The notes under the pieces: model-generated
The model's input: the letters and a program-made list of their open reading frames with translations, nothing else
Databases searched by the model: none
What the model was told of the DNA's origin: nothing
In this document: positions 45,401 to 52,566 of the stretch, piece after piece
Layout: the number at the start of each line of letters is the position of its first letter
Numbering within the stretch: the first letter of the stretch is position 1
Source: Mucilaginibacter gossypii
GTDB taxonomy: Bacteria; Bacteroidota; Bacteroidia; Sphingobacteriales; Sphingobacteriaceae
Assembly (NCBI RefSeq): GCF_900100945.1
Contig: NZ_FNCG01000006.1
Location: 62,001 to 126,000 of the forward strand
Direction of reading: 5' to 3'
Length of the DNA: 64,000 bases
Position numbers and translations under genes: made by a program

Positions 45401-45768
45401 CTAATGAAGTTGAAACATGCCTGTTCATGAACCGTGGTGGAAAGTTTGTAAAAGCTGAGCTGCCGTTGCAGGCCCAATATTCGTCGGTATCAGAGATCCT
45501 CACCGGCGATTTTAATCATGACGGTAAAACAGACTTCCTGCTGCTGGGCAACCATTCAGATAACCGCCTGAAATTGGGAAGCTTTGATGCAAATTATGGC
45601 TGCCTGCTTACCGGCGACGGGAAGGGTAATTTCACATACCAAAGCCAACCGGTTGCAGGGCTATCAGTAAACGGTGACGTAAAATCGGCCACAGAAATAA
45701 AAATAAACGGCGCAAATTATGTAATGATAGGTGCATCGGGCCAGGCGTTACAGTTTTATAAGTACTGA
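42445..45768 (+). CDS. FG-GAP/VCBS repeat protein with ASPIC/UnbV domain (CRTAC1 family)
   Basis: 1107 residues, exported (hydrophobic segment about 19-38 ending GNAQQ). Two runs of FG-GAP repeats with calcium-binding DxNxDGxxD loops (for example VGDINNDGLEDLFF, ADVNGDGLLDIYV, DFDNDGYKDIFI, DYNNDGKIDLFV) form beta-propellers. Between them, at about 500-610, is an ASPIC/UnbV domain (RGYLSCVSTVLNFGLG, VRIIWPD). These proteins are thought to bind carbohydrate or protein at the surface. Starts could be 42445 or 42451. 54 bases upstream of the haloperoxidase-like gene, with which it probably forms a unit. Confidence 0.9.
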   Translation: MIMCCSSPLVNFKLKRLNTFTFCTVALFTLQSMRGNAQQPLFKLLTPDETSVKFRNDLIEDEKLNVLSYEYLYNGGGVAVGDINNDGLEDLFFTSNLGQNKLYLNLGNLKFKDITQQAGSGLAGRPGDWKTGVTMADVNGDGLLDIYVCYSGLGDNAKRRNQLFINKGNSKFVEMAKQYGLDDPGYSTQAVFFDYNNDGKLDMFLLNHNVKKISNLEFAQAKAETDELASNKLFENQDGHFVDVSKKAGIIQNPLTFGLGVAIADMNKDGLQDIYVTNDYNEPDYLYINNGNGTFTEDSKKCFKHLSQFSMGVDIADINNDGLPDMMTLDMLPPDNRRQKLLQLQENYESFELMLNQNLYKQYMRNMLQVNNGDGTFSEIGQLAGISNTDWSWCPLIADFDNDGYKDIFISNGYFRDYTNKDFLRYWGDYKLKKAMNREPFLLMDLVKAMPSTTLSNYIFQNNHNLTFTDKKQDWGINKGGISSGSVYADLDNDGDLDLVTNNINSEASILQNMTMETGKKSYLAVNLKQPEGNTNAIGSKVFVYSGKQVQYQEVNPNRGYLSCVSTVLNFGLGDQQQADSVRIIWPDQTSQLLSNVKANQRLNITYKTGNPIFKTNGKAITKSVFCLAKPTIDYTHTENSINDFKRQPLMLFMSSKTGPVIAKADVNKDGLEDLFIAGDQNTPSKIFIQKAGGNYAVQEISDVNKENTSAAAFFDANGDGFPDLYIAKGGYSLLEPGANELQDKLYLNDGKGNFSFSSTSLPILTASSKSCVRPCDYNNDGKIDLFVGSNVTPGSYPSAPKSYLLTNTGGGHFEITDAPFTGIGMIKDAQWADLNGDGRKDLIVCGEFMSIMVFTNTKAGFVDETVKYFDHPVSGFWNTLAITDVDSDGKPDIIAGNLGENTQIHASQTEPAEMYFADFDGNGSIDPFFNFYIQGVSYPFVSRDELNDQIYPMRKRFASYKAYCDATMKDIFTPEELTKATKLTANEVETCLFMNRGGKFVKAELPLQAQYSSVSEILTGDFNHDGKTDFLLLGNHSDNRLKLGSFDANYGCLLTGDGKGNFTYQSQPVAGLSVNGDVKSATEIKINGANYVMIGASGQALQFYKY

Positions 45769-45822
45769 ATCTTGAGTACCTATTGACTTAAGGCTTGGGA
45801 CTCGAAACAAAAATTAAAACAG

Positions 45823-47160
45823 ATGATCCAAAAAATATCCATATTGTTTTTAGCGCTTATAAGCACACCAGCTTATGCGCAAAAGAATAAAAAAAACATT
45901 CTTCCGTACCTGCATATCGATCAGGCTGTAAATGCTATTTCGGCGGTTATGATCCATGATGTTGTAAACCCGCCCGCTGCTTCCCGTTATTATGCCTATG
46001 TAACCCTGGGTGCTTATAATTTGGTTAGCCTAAACAATAAACAGATAATACCGGTTGGCAATTTTATCAAAAGTTACACACAGGATAACCAGATCAGCAT
46101 CCCGGCTGATAAATATGATTATCGCATAGCCGCTATGTATTGTATACTGGAAACGGGAAAGCAGATGCTCCCATCGGGTTTTATGCTGCAGGATGATGAG
46201 GCTAAATATGTAGCCCTTCTTAAAGAGAACGGCGTAACCGAAGATGTGATCAAACAATCAATAGCAGCTGCCACCGAAATGACTGGCAAGGTTATTAATT
46301 ATTCCAAATCAGATAATTACAACAAACTGAGCGGTCGGCTCAGGTACTCACCTATAAAAGGAGGTAAAAACTGGTTCCCAACCCCTCCAATGTACATGGA
46401 GGCCGTTGAGCCTAACTGGAAAACCATTCGGCCTATGTTTATCGACTCCTCTAACCAGTTTGTGCCTATAAGGCCCGCCGTATTCAGCACTGACAGCACC
46501 AGCGACTTTTACAAGGAAGCATATGCAGTTTACAAGGTATCCAAAAATCTATCGACTGAACAAATCATGATTGCCAACTTCTGGGATTGCAACCCTTTTG
46601 CTGTCACCACATCAGGGCACATGATGATCGGTTTTAAAAAAATCAGTCCGGGTGGGCACTGGATGAACATTGTCGGTATTGCCGTAAAAAAAGCCGGGCT
46701 TAGTTTTGATAAATCTATACAGGTGGCAACACTGGTTGCCATGACCGAAATGGATGCTTTTATCAGTTGCTGGGACGAAAAATATCGCAGTAACGGCATC
46801 CGTCCCGAAACCTATATTAACAAATACATTGATATTAAATGGGTACCCATGTTGCAAACCCCGCCATTCCCGGAATATCCAAGCGGCCATGCCGTGTTGT
46901 CAAATTCGTCGGCTGGAGTATTAAGTTATCTGTTGGGTGATAACTTTGCTTACACAGATGATTCGGAAATCCCCTATGGTGTTGGCCCCCGCGACTTCAA
47001 ATCATTTAAGCAGGCGGCTGAAGAAGCTTCTTTGTCCCGCTTTTATGGTGGTATTCATTTTAATGATGCCATTGTTAACGGAAATCAGCAGGGGCGCGAT
47101 GTGGCAGCAGCGGTTGTTAAAAAATTAAAAGTGGCCGGAATAAACTATTTGGGTAAATAA
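45823..47160 (+). CDS. Vanadium-dependent haloperoxidase / PAP2-superfamily protein
   Basis: 445 residues with a signal peptide (1-19, ending AYAQ). All three motifs of the vanadate/phosphate site are present: KYRSNGIRP (KxxxxxxRP), PSGH at 353-356 and SRFYGGIHFND (Arg406, His412). The same site serves acid phosphatases, so either haloperoxidase or phosphatase activity is possible; neither is proven for this branch. It follows the FG-GAP gene, an association seen repeatedly in Bacteroidota with SusC/SusD pairs. The gene ends at a hairpin terminator. Confidence 0.87.
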   Translation: MIQKISILFLALISTPAYAQKNKKNILPYLHIDQAVNAISAVMIHDVVNPPAASRYYAYVTLGAYNLVSLNNKQIIPVGNFIKSYTQDNQISIPADKYDYRIAAMYCILETGKQMLPSGFMLQDDEAKYVALLKENGVTEDVIKQSIAAATEMTGKVINYSKSDNYNKLSGRLRYSPIKGGKNWFPTPPMYMEAVEPNWKTIRPMFIDSSNQFVPIRPAVFSTDSTSDFYKEAYAVYKVSKNLSTEQIMIANFWDCNPFAVTTSGHMMIGFKKISPGGHWMNIVGIAVKKAGLSFDKSIQVATLVAMTEMDAFISCWDEKYRSNGIRPETYINKYIDIKWVPMLQTPPFPEYPSGHAVLSNSSAGVLSYLLGDNFAYTDDSEIPYGVGPRDFKSFKQAAEEASLSRFYGGIHFNDAIVNGNQQGRDVAAAVVKKLKVAGINYLGK

Positions 47161-47162
47161 AG

Positions 47163-47194
47163 CATAGTTAAAAGTGAACTGCTTTTTAACTATG
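47163..47194 (+). terminator. Hairpin after the haloperoxidase-like gene
   Basis: CATAGTTAAAAG (47163-47174) pairs with CTTTTTAACTATG (47182-47194, one bulged T), immediately after the stop codon. Confidence 0.65.
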
Positions 47195-47262
47195 CGCACC
47201 AAGTAAGCAAGGTTACTGTACTTTTTATCATACCGGGATCCCGATCTTAATTCAGGAAACCG

Positions 47263-47844
47263 TTAAGATTCGAGGAGTCGTTCAAAACGTTTATCGGGTA
47301 TGAACCAGGTCCCGGCTACCACTACATAAATTACCACGCTGATAACAGGATTTAACCATGTACATAAAATAGCAACCGCGTATAGCGCCACAGAAATTTT
47401 CCCCTTAAAATCATTGCCGAAGGCTTTTGTTATTAACGAGTCTTCACCGTGATGTTTAATGAGCATTAACGCCAGGATGCGATAGGCAATACCATTCATG
47501 ATGAGCACCACACCATAAAAGAAAACCGGCCATTGGGTGAGGTGGGTCTCTCCCATCCAGCCGGTTACAAAAGGTATCAACGATAGCCAGAATAACAGGT
47601 GTAGGTTGGCCCACAATATTTTACCATTTACAGAGCGTACCGCCTGCAAGGTATGGTGATGATTGTTCCAGTAAATACCTACATATACAAAACTGAGCAG
47701 ATAGCTTAAAAAAACCGGGATAAGTGGCTTCAAAGCTTCCAGGGTTTCGCCATGCGGAACCTTCATTTCCAACACCATAATGGTAATAATGATGGCTATT
47801 ACGCCATCACTAAATGCTTCTAACCTGCCTTTACCTAACGCCAT
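47263..47844 (-). CDS. TMEM175-family (DUF1211) potassium channel-like protein
   Basis: 193-residue membrane protein with about six helices. It opens with the family selectivity-filter helix signature RLEAFSDGVIAIIITIMVLE (R7, F11-S12-D13-G14). Bacterial TMEM175 proteins are tetrameric cation channels with modest K+ preference. It starts 15 bases after the GH88 stop on the same strand and could be cotranscribed with it, though a functional link to polysaccharide use is not obvious. Confidence 0.92.
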   Translation of the reverse strand: MALGKGRLEAFSDGVIAIIITIMVLEMKVPHGETLEALKPLIPVFLSYLLSFVYVGIYWNNHHHTLQAVRSVNGKILWANLHLLFWLSLIPFVTGWMGETHLTQWPVFFYGVVLIMNGIAYRILALMLIKHHGEDSLITKAFGNDFKGKISVALYAVAILCTWLNPVISVVIYVVVAGTWFIPDKRFERLLES

Positions 47845-47859
47845 GGGCTAAATATAGCA

Positions 47860-49068
47860 TTATTTGGCAAAAGCCTTATAACGCTGCATAGCCTCAACAA
47901 AGTAGTAATCGGCATAAGTTAAAGGTACGTCAACTTCGGTACCTGCCGGGAAATGGCCCACGCTGTGTTTCAAAATAAAACCTCCGTTGCTGTTCAAATC
48001 AGCTTTATATGCCGGTGCAGATAAGTTTTTGATAATAGTTTGAGCTGTATTAAAATACTCCTGACCATCCTTTTTATCAACGTAACGGCAAAGCTCTAAC
48101 AAGGCAGAGGCCATAACTGATGCCGCAGAAGCATCGCGAAGCGCGTTAGGGATGTTTGGTGCGTTATAATCCCAGTAAGGTATTTTATCGGCGGGCAAGT
48201 TTGGATTGGTCAATATAAAATGCGCTATATTTTTTGCCTGCTCAAGGTATTTTTTGTCTTTAGTTTCGCGGTACATAACTGTATAGCCGTATAGCCCCCA
48301 GGATTGTCCCCTTGCCCATGCCGACTCGTTAGCAAAGCCTTGCGCGGTTTTCTTTTCCTTTACCGCTCCTGTTTGTTCATCGTAATTAATTACGTGGTAC
48401 GAACTAAAATCCGGGCGGAAGTGGTTTTTCATAGTGGTATTGGCATGGGTAACCGCTATTTTATAAAAACTCGAGTCGCCGGTTGCCTTGGTAGCGTAAA
48501 ACAACAGTTCCAGGTTCATCATATTGTCAATGATCACCAGAAAATCATTAGCCTTTGAATTCCATGAACGGATACAGCCAACCGTTGGGTTAAACCTTGT
48601 TGAAAGTGATTTGGCACTATTAATCAGAATTTCTTTATACTCAGGTTTCGGCTCAAGATGGTTTGCTGTACCGAAGCTGCAATACATCATAAAGCCGAGG
48701 TCATGCGTCCCTTTATTATATTGTTCTTTTTCGAGGCCTTTCAAGTTTTCATTAGCCTGGTTAAGCAGCTCAGCATCTTTAGTTTGCTGATATAGATTTA
48801 GTAATGTACCTGAATAAAAACCACTGCACCACCAGCTGCTATTGCTTGTTTCAAACTTATCGGTAGTAGGGTGGTACGTTTTAGGGAACTGCTCCGGTCC
48901 AAATTGTTTGGCCATGTACTTATATTGTATGCCCGCATCAGCAAAGTTTTTTTTGATGGTTGCCAATACATCCTTTTGAGGTTTAAAGCTATTTTGCGAA
49001 AAAGAATTGAGGCTTAGCGCTAATAAACATGCAGTAATTGCTGATTTGTACAGGTGTTTAAATTTCAT
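47860..49068 (-). CDS. Glycoside hydrolase family 88, unsaturated glucuronyl/galacturonyl hydrolase
   Basis: 402 residues with a signal peptide (about 1-25). The alpha6/alpha6-barrel family GH88 removes the 4,5-unsaturated uronic acid left by polysaccharide lyases. The catalytic Asp pair is visible: D123 in THDLGFMM and D181 in VIIDNMMN, with SAWARGQSWGLYGY also conserved. It should work in the periplasm on lyase products of pectin, ulvan, heparinoid or similar uronates. A CATTTCAAGTTA element and a 16-bp palindrome lie upstream. No lyase gene is within the window. Confidence 0.93.
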   Translation of the reverse strand: MKFKHLYKSAITACLLALSLNSFSQNSFKPQKDVLATIKKNFADAGIQYKYMAKQFGPEQFPKTYHPTTDKFETSNSSWWCSGFYSGTLLNLYQQTKDAELLNQANENLKGLEKEQYNKGTHDLGFMMYCSFGTANHLEPKPEYKEILINSAKSLSTRFNPTVGCIRSWNSKANDFLVIIDNMMNLELLFYATKATGDSSFYKIAVTHANTTMKNHFRPDFSSYHVINYDEQTGAVKEKKTAQGFANESAWARGQSWGLYGYTVMYRETKDKKYLEQAKNIAHFILTNPNLPADKIPYWDYNAPNIPNALRDASAASVMASALLELCRYVDKKDGQEYFNTAQTIIKNLSAPAYKADLNSNGGFILKHSVGHFPAGTEVDVPLTYADYYFVEAMQRYKAFAK

Positions 49069-49106
49069 AGACTATAAGTAACTGGTTAAAGTGCTTATGC
49101 AGGGCA

Positions 49107-49118
49107 CATTTCAAGTTA
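49107..49118 (-). promoter_or_regulatory. Candidate operator, shared with 50665-50676
   Basis: CATTTCAAGTTA (plus-strand reading) about 40 bases upstream of the GH88 start. The identical 12-mer occurs in the divergent promoter region of the lectin-fold genes and the membrane regulator, suggesting a common regulator. Confidence 0.45.
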
Positions 49119-49181
49119 TAAAAGTGCAGATTTTGGTTCAATAAAAACAAGCACCGGACAGCCATTTGACTATATATTTCT

Positions 49182-49197
49182 ACTACATCGATGTAGT
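49182..49197. promoter_or_regulatory. Perfect 16-bp palindrome ACTACATCGATGTAGT
   Basis: Perfect dyad upstream (about 115 bases) of the GH88 start and downstream of the lectin-operon terminator. The length and CG-centred symmetry fit an operator for a dimeric regulator such as a LacI-type protein, none of which is encoded nearby. Confidence 0.45.
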
Positions 49198-49220
49198 TAG
49201 GGCGATTTTTTGCAGTTGAA

Positions 49221-49250
49221 GACTTGCGAAATTTAAAAACCTCGCAAGGC
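49221..49250 (-). terminator. Hairpin terminator of the lectin-fold operon
   Basis: CTTGCGA (49223-49229) and TCGCAAG (49242-49248), 36 bases after the stop at 49286 on the minus strand. Same family as the hairpins at 31561-31593 and 24037-24068. Confidence 0.6.
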
Positions 49251-49285
49251 CGGACAGAGAACGCACAAATCCCTCACCATAGTTC

Positions 49286-49933
49286 TTAGTTAAAAGCCGT
49301 TACAACAAGATTCTTGTAAGCACCTTTGGGGCAGTTTCCATGCCAATAACCTACCTCACCGCTTTTCAATGACGGATCAAGCGGGGTGTACACCATAGCC
49401 GGCTTCGGGGCATTATCCGCATAAACCTCCATTTTGCTGCCCCGAACCACCACTTTAACATGAAACCATTTATTTTGCGGGATTATGGCTTTAGGCTGGT
49501 ATTTTGTTGCCTCATAGTCCCACCAGTTAAACTCGGCCTTTTTTTCGGGCATGTACTGGATGGCGTTAATGGTACCAGATGCCCCCGGCCTGAAATAAAC
49601 TGTTTCATAATGATGGGCATCCCGGATATGAAAAGCCAAACCAACAAAACCTCCTTTGGGATTTACACAAGCTACATCCATTTCAATAATACCGTCCTTA
49701 AAATTTAAACCCGGTTTATACGCTAAACTGGCCGATTTGTAGTCGCCGATTTTCCGTTTGATGAGCAGCGCTTTTTGTCCCTAAAAAGTGCCCAACTCAT
49801 AGTCAAGCGTATCGTTTTTAGGAATGATCCATTGTTTAGGGTTTATAACGGAAAGGTTGTATACCTGGTGCTTTTGTTGTGCCCGTGTTTCCACGGCAGC
49901 GAACAGTGTTAACATTAAGACAAATTTTTTCAT
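49286..49933 (-). pseudogene. Secreted concanavalin A-like (lectin/LamG-fold) protein gene interrupted by an in-frame TAG
   Basis: Reading from the ATG at 49933, a signal peptide (MKKFVLMLTLFAAVETRAQQ) and about 30 residues (to DYELGTF) are followed by TAG at 49783-49781. The same frame then continues without further stop for 165 codons (GQKALLIKRKIGDYKSA and on) to 49286. The whole would be about 215 residues, the size of the paralogous gene upstream. The C-terminal part has lectin-sandwich strands (GGFVGLAFHIRDAHHYETVYFR, WFHVKVVVRGSKMEVYAD). One G-to-T change in a GAG codon would explain it. It is a recent pseudogene, a stop-suppressed gene or a sequence error. Confidence 0.8.
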
Positions 49934-49952
49934 GATGATGGTTAGTTTATAC

Positions 49953-50603
49953 TTATTGAGTAATAACAAGGTTGGCAAAATCGCCCGGCAACCCGGACGA
50001 CCAAAGGCCAACGAGCCCGCTTTGCCGGTTATTCAGTTTTTTTACAGTAAGCGATGGTTGATGGGAATGGTCAACATACACAACAATATTATCTGCATTA
50101 ACTACAATGCGTGCATGAAACCAGGCCTCCGCCAGCGGAAAAGGATTTACTGCATTTTCATAAACCAGCGGATGTTCCTTACGGAGTTTATCCCAGGGAA
50201 AATCCGGCTCGCTGATGTATTGTACCGTATGCTTGCGGCGAAGCGTATCCGTGGTTTGGAAATTAAAAGGGCGGAAATAGATAACATCATTGGTTGTAGT
50301 ATCAACCCCGTGAAAAGCTATACCCAAAAAGCTTTCCTGAAAAACATCTCTGCCCCGTAAATCGATATCGATAGTGCCTGTCTTAAAATTCACATCTTTA
50401 AGCCATAAAATACCATCTAATGTTAGGCCTTGTTTATTGCCATCGGTAAGTTCTTTAACAGTTTGGCGGGTGTAGGCTTTCACCATTTTATTTTCCTTCA
50501 GCAATTGGTTAATATCATATGTAACTCTTTTTTGCTGACTGTAACAAAAGCCGCCGCCAAGCGTCATGCTTAGTATGGCAAACAATAAAATCTTGTTGTT
50601 CAT
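49953..50603 (-). CDS. Secreted concanavalin A-like (lectin/LamG-fold) protein
   Basis: 216 residues with a signal peptide (about 1-24, ending CYSQQ). The domain is a beta-sandwich with LWLKDVNFKTGTIDIDLRGR, ESFLGIAFHG, NDVIYFRPFNFQ, AWFHARIVVNADNIVVYVDH and SGLVGLWSSGLPGDFANLVI, the strand order of LamG/DUF1080-type glucanase-like domains. No clear catalytic pair is visible, so carbohydrate binding is more likely than hydrolysis. 19 bases upstream of its damaged paralog and divergent from a membrane regulator with a similar C-terminal domain. Confidence 0.75.
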   Translation of the reverse strand: MNNKILLFAILSMTLGGGFCYSQQKRVTYDINQLLKENKMVKAYTRQTVKELTDGNKQGLTLDGILWLKDVNFKTGTIDIDLRGRDVFQESFLGIAFHGVDTTTNDVIYFRPFNFQTTDTLRRKHTVQYISEPDFPWDKLRKEHPLVYENAVNPFPLAEAWFHARIVVNADNIVVYVDHSHQPSLTVKKLNNRQSGLVGLWSSGLPGDFANLVITQ

Positions 50604-50664
50604 GGGTTTTGATTTTAACTTTAATCAAAACTTGCAAATTGTCATTACAATAAAGCACGGGCGG

Positions 50665-50695
50665 CATTTCAAGTTAAGTTCAAGTTTGTTCAAAG
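50665..50695. promoter_or_regulatory. Phased direct repeats in the divergent lectin/regulator promoter
   Basis: Three direct copies of TTCAAGTT, TTCAAGTT and TTCAAAG start at 50668, 50679 and 50689, that is 11 and 10 bases apart, so all face the same side of the helix. The first lies within CATTTCAAGTTA (50665-50676), repeated upstream of GH88 at 49107. Confidence 0.5.
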
Positions 50696-50736
50696 CGTTT
50701 TAGGGATTTTTAAACCACATTATTACTTGTAGATCA

Positions 50737-52017
50737 ATGGAAAAGGAAAAACAATTGCTTTTGTTATGCCGGCAGCTTATTGAGCGAACCTTAAATTGGG
50801 GTGATAGTGATATTTGGGGTAATGATGACTTTGAGCAGCTAAGCCAGCAGATCTTTGATAAAACGCGGGTACAGCTCAGTGTATCAACTCTGAAAAGGAT
50901 CTGGGGTAAGGTGCGCTACGAAAGCTTCCCTAACGCAGCAACGCTGAACGCCCTTGCTTGTTTCCTTGACTACACCAGCTGGCGCGATTTCAGGCAGCGC
51001 CACCAGGTTAACGGCGTAATTGAGCAACCGGTTAAAATAAATGATTCAGATACCGCAGTTTTGGTTCCGCTTTCAAAACCCGGTTTACGCTATATATGGT
51101 TTGGCAGCGCATTACTGCTGGTATTGGGCGCATTGTTTTTCATGAGCAGCAAGCGCAATAAACCTATTGATCCCGGCTCAATAAAATTCACCAGCAGGAA
51201 AGTTTCTGACGATTTGCCTAACTCGGTTGTATTTAATTACGACGCCTCAGCATTTCATTCTGATAGCGTTTTTATTCAGCAATCATGGGACCCTAATCGC
51301 CGCGAACAGGTATCCGGTGACGGCAAACAGTATACCTCTATTTATTATGACCCAGGCTATTTTATAGCTAAGCTCATCGTAGACAAACATGTGCGAAAGG
51401 AAACATCGGTATTTATTAAAACCAAGGGCTGGAAAGGCATCATCGATCACCAGCCCATACCTGTTTATCTTTCACGGGAAGAAATTAAAGGGCAGGGCTT
51501 TATGGGAATTACCGCTGATGTAATGGAGCAAAAGTTAGGTACTTCTGTTTTTAACAATACCAGGGTAAAGTTTGCCAACATTCGCGAATTTCCGGGAATT
51601 AATGCAGATAATTTCACCATGGATTGCACCCTGCGCAATATTTCAACACCCGGTCAATCGGCCTGCGCCAAAGCCGACCTCACCATTTTAGGCAACGGCA
51701 CCGCCATTGTGATCCCCATATTAAACAAAGGATGCATCGCCAATATGGGCATTTTAACCGGTGAAGAATGGGTTGATGGAAAAAACCATGACCTGAGTGC
51801 CTTTGGCACAGATATGTCGCAATTTCAAAACCTGCGTTGTACTGTAAAAGACCACTACCTGAAGATATATCTTAACAACAAACAGATCTTTGAATTTAAA
51901 CAGGCTCACACCATGGGCCGTATTGTAGGCATCCGTTTTGAATTTGAAGGGCCAGGGGAGGTTAAGCAATATAAATTGGAAACGCCGGGAGGAGCGGTTT
52001 ATGAAGAGAAGTTTTAG
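50737..52017 (+). CDS. Membrane-spanning regulator: cytoplasmic HTH-like domain, one TM helix, periplasmic PKD-like and lectin-fold sensor
   Basis: 426 residues. The N-terminal about 90 residues (LSQQIFDKTRVQLSVSTLKRIWGK...TLNALACFLDYTSWRDF) resemble the putative DNA-binding head found on many Bacteroidota membrane proteins. One TM helix spans about 118-136. A PKD-like segment (about 148-235) follows, then a lectin-sandwich domain (about 245-426) similar in pattern to the neighbouring secreted lectin-fold proteins. The layout is that of a ToxR-like one-component regulator sensing an extracytoplasmic sugar. Divergent from the lectin operon, with phased repeats between. DNA binding is inference. 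Confidence 0.65.
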   Translation: MEKEKQLLLLCRQLIERTLNWGDSDIWGNDDFEQLSQQIFDKTRVQLSVSTLKRIWGKVRYESFPNAATLNALACFLDYTSWRDFRQRHQVNGVIEQPVKINDSDTAVLVPLSKPGLRYIWFGSALLLVLGALFFMSSKRNKPIDPGSIKFTSRKVSDDLPNSVVFNYDASAFHSDSVFIQQSWDPNRREQVSGDGKQYTSIYYDPGYFIAKLIVDKHVRKETSVFIKTKGWKGIIDHQPIPVYLSREEIKGQGFMGITADVMEQKLGTSVFNNTRVKFANIREFPGINADNFTMDCTLRNISTPGQSACAKADLTILGNGTAIVIPILNKGCIANMGILTGEEWVDGKNHDLSAFGTDMSQFQNLRCTVKDHYLKIYLNNKQIFEFKQAHTMGRIVGIRFEFEGPGEVKQYKLETPGGAVYEEKF

Positions 52018-52052
52018 GAAAGGCCGCTCGCGACCGTCAACAAAAAGACCTT

Positions 52053-52092
52053 AAACAACGTCATTGTTTCATACCTTATAATGACGTTGTTT
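52053..52092. terminator. Bidirectional terminator
   Basis: AAACAACGTCATT (52053-52065) and AATGACGTTGTTT (52080-52092) are perfect 13-bp inverted repeats with A/T flanks, between converging genes ending at 52017 and 52111. Confidence 0.8.
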
Positions 52093-52110
52093 TAATGTGG
52101 GCGATTATTC

Positions 52111-52557
52111 CTAATTTACCGAATTATCCTCTACCTTAATATCATATCCCTGTACAAGCAAATCACTCACACTTTTGGTAAAAGGCTTAACAAATTGCTC
52201 AATCTTAGCATAAACCTGCTGAACGGCACCTTCATTTTGTGGGTCAAAAACAAGCTCATCCAAATTACTGATCGCCTTATTATCACCATGATGTACATCG
52301 GCGATTAAAAAGATGCCATTTGTATCGCTCTTATGATCGGGATGGTTAGGTTCTGTTTGAGCGTTAATAGCAAACACCAGTCCATAATCATCATCAGAGA
52401 TATTTTTTAAAACAGTGATCTCCAATACAAGGCAAAAAGCGCCATTATCGCTGTAACATTGCTGCGTATACTGGCATTTGATCAGATCCTGAAAATCACT
52501 TTCGGCCTTTAAGCGTATCTGCTCGTACAAATCAAAAACTGCTTCAAATAAATCCAT
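52111..52557 (-). CDS. Hypothetical cytoplasmic protein, 148 aa
   Basis: No signal peptide or membrane helix, acidic. A mixed alpha/beta pattern (GAFCLVLEITVLKNI, YGLVFAINAQTE, GIFLIADVHHGDN) suggests a compact fold. I do not recognise the family. It starts 9 bases after the PQQ dehydrogenase stop and is probably cotranscribed with it, but nothing in the sequence indicates a shared function. Confidence 0.65.
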   Translation of the reverse strand: MDLFEAVFDLYEQIRLKAESDFQDLIKCQYTQQCYSDNGAFCLVLEITVLKNISDDDYGLVFAINAQTEPNHPDHKSDTNGIFLIADVHHGDNKAISNLDELVFDPQNEGAVQQVYAKIEQFVKPFTKSVSDLLVQGYDIKVEDNSVN

Positions 52558-52566
52558 AAAGAGGTG

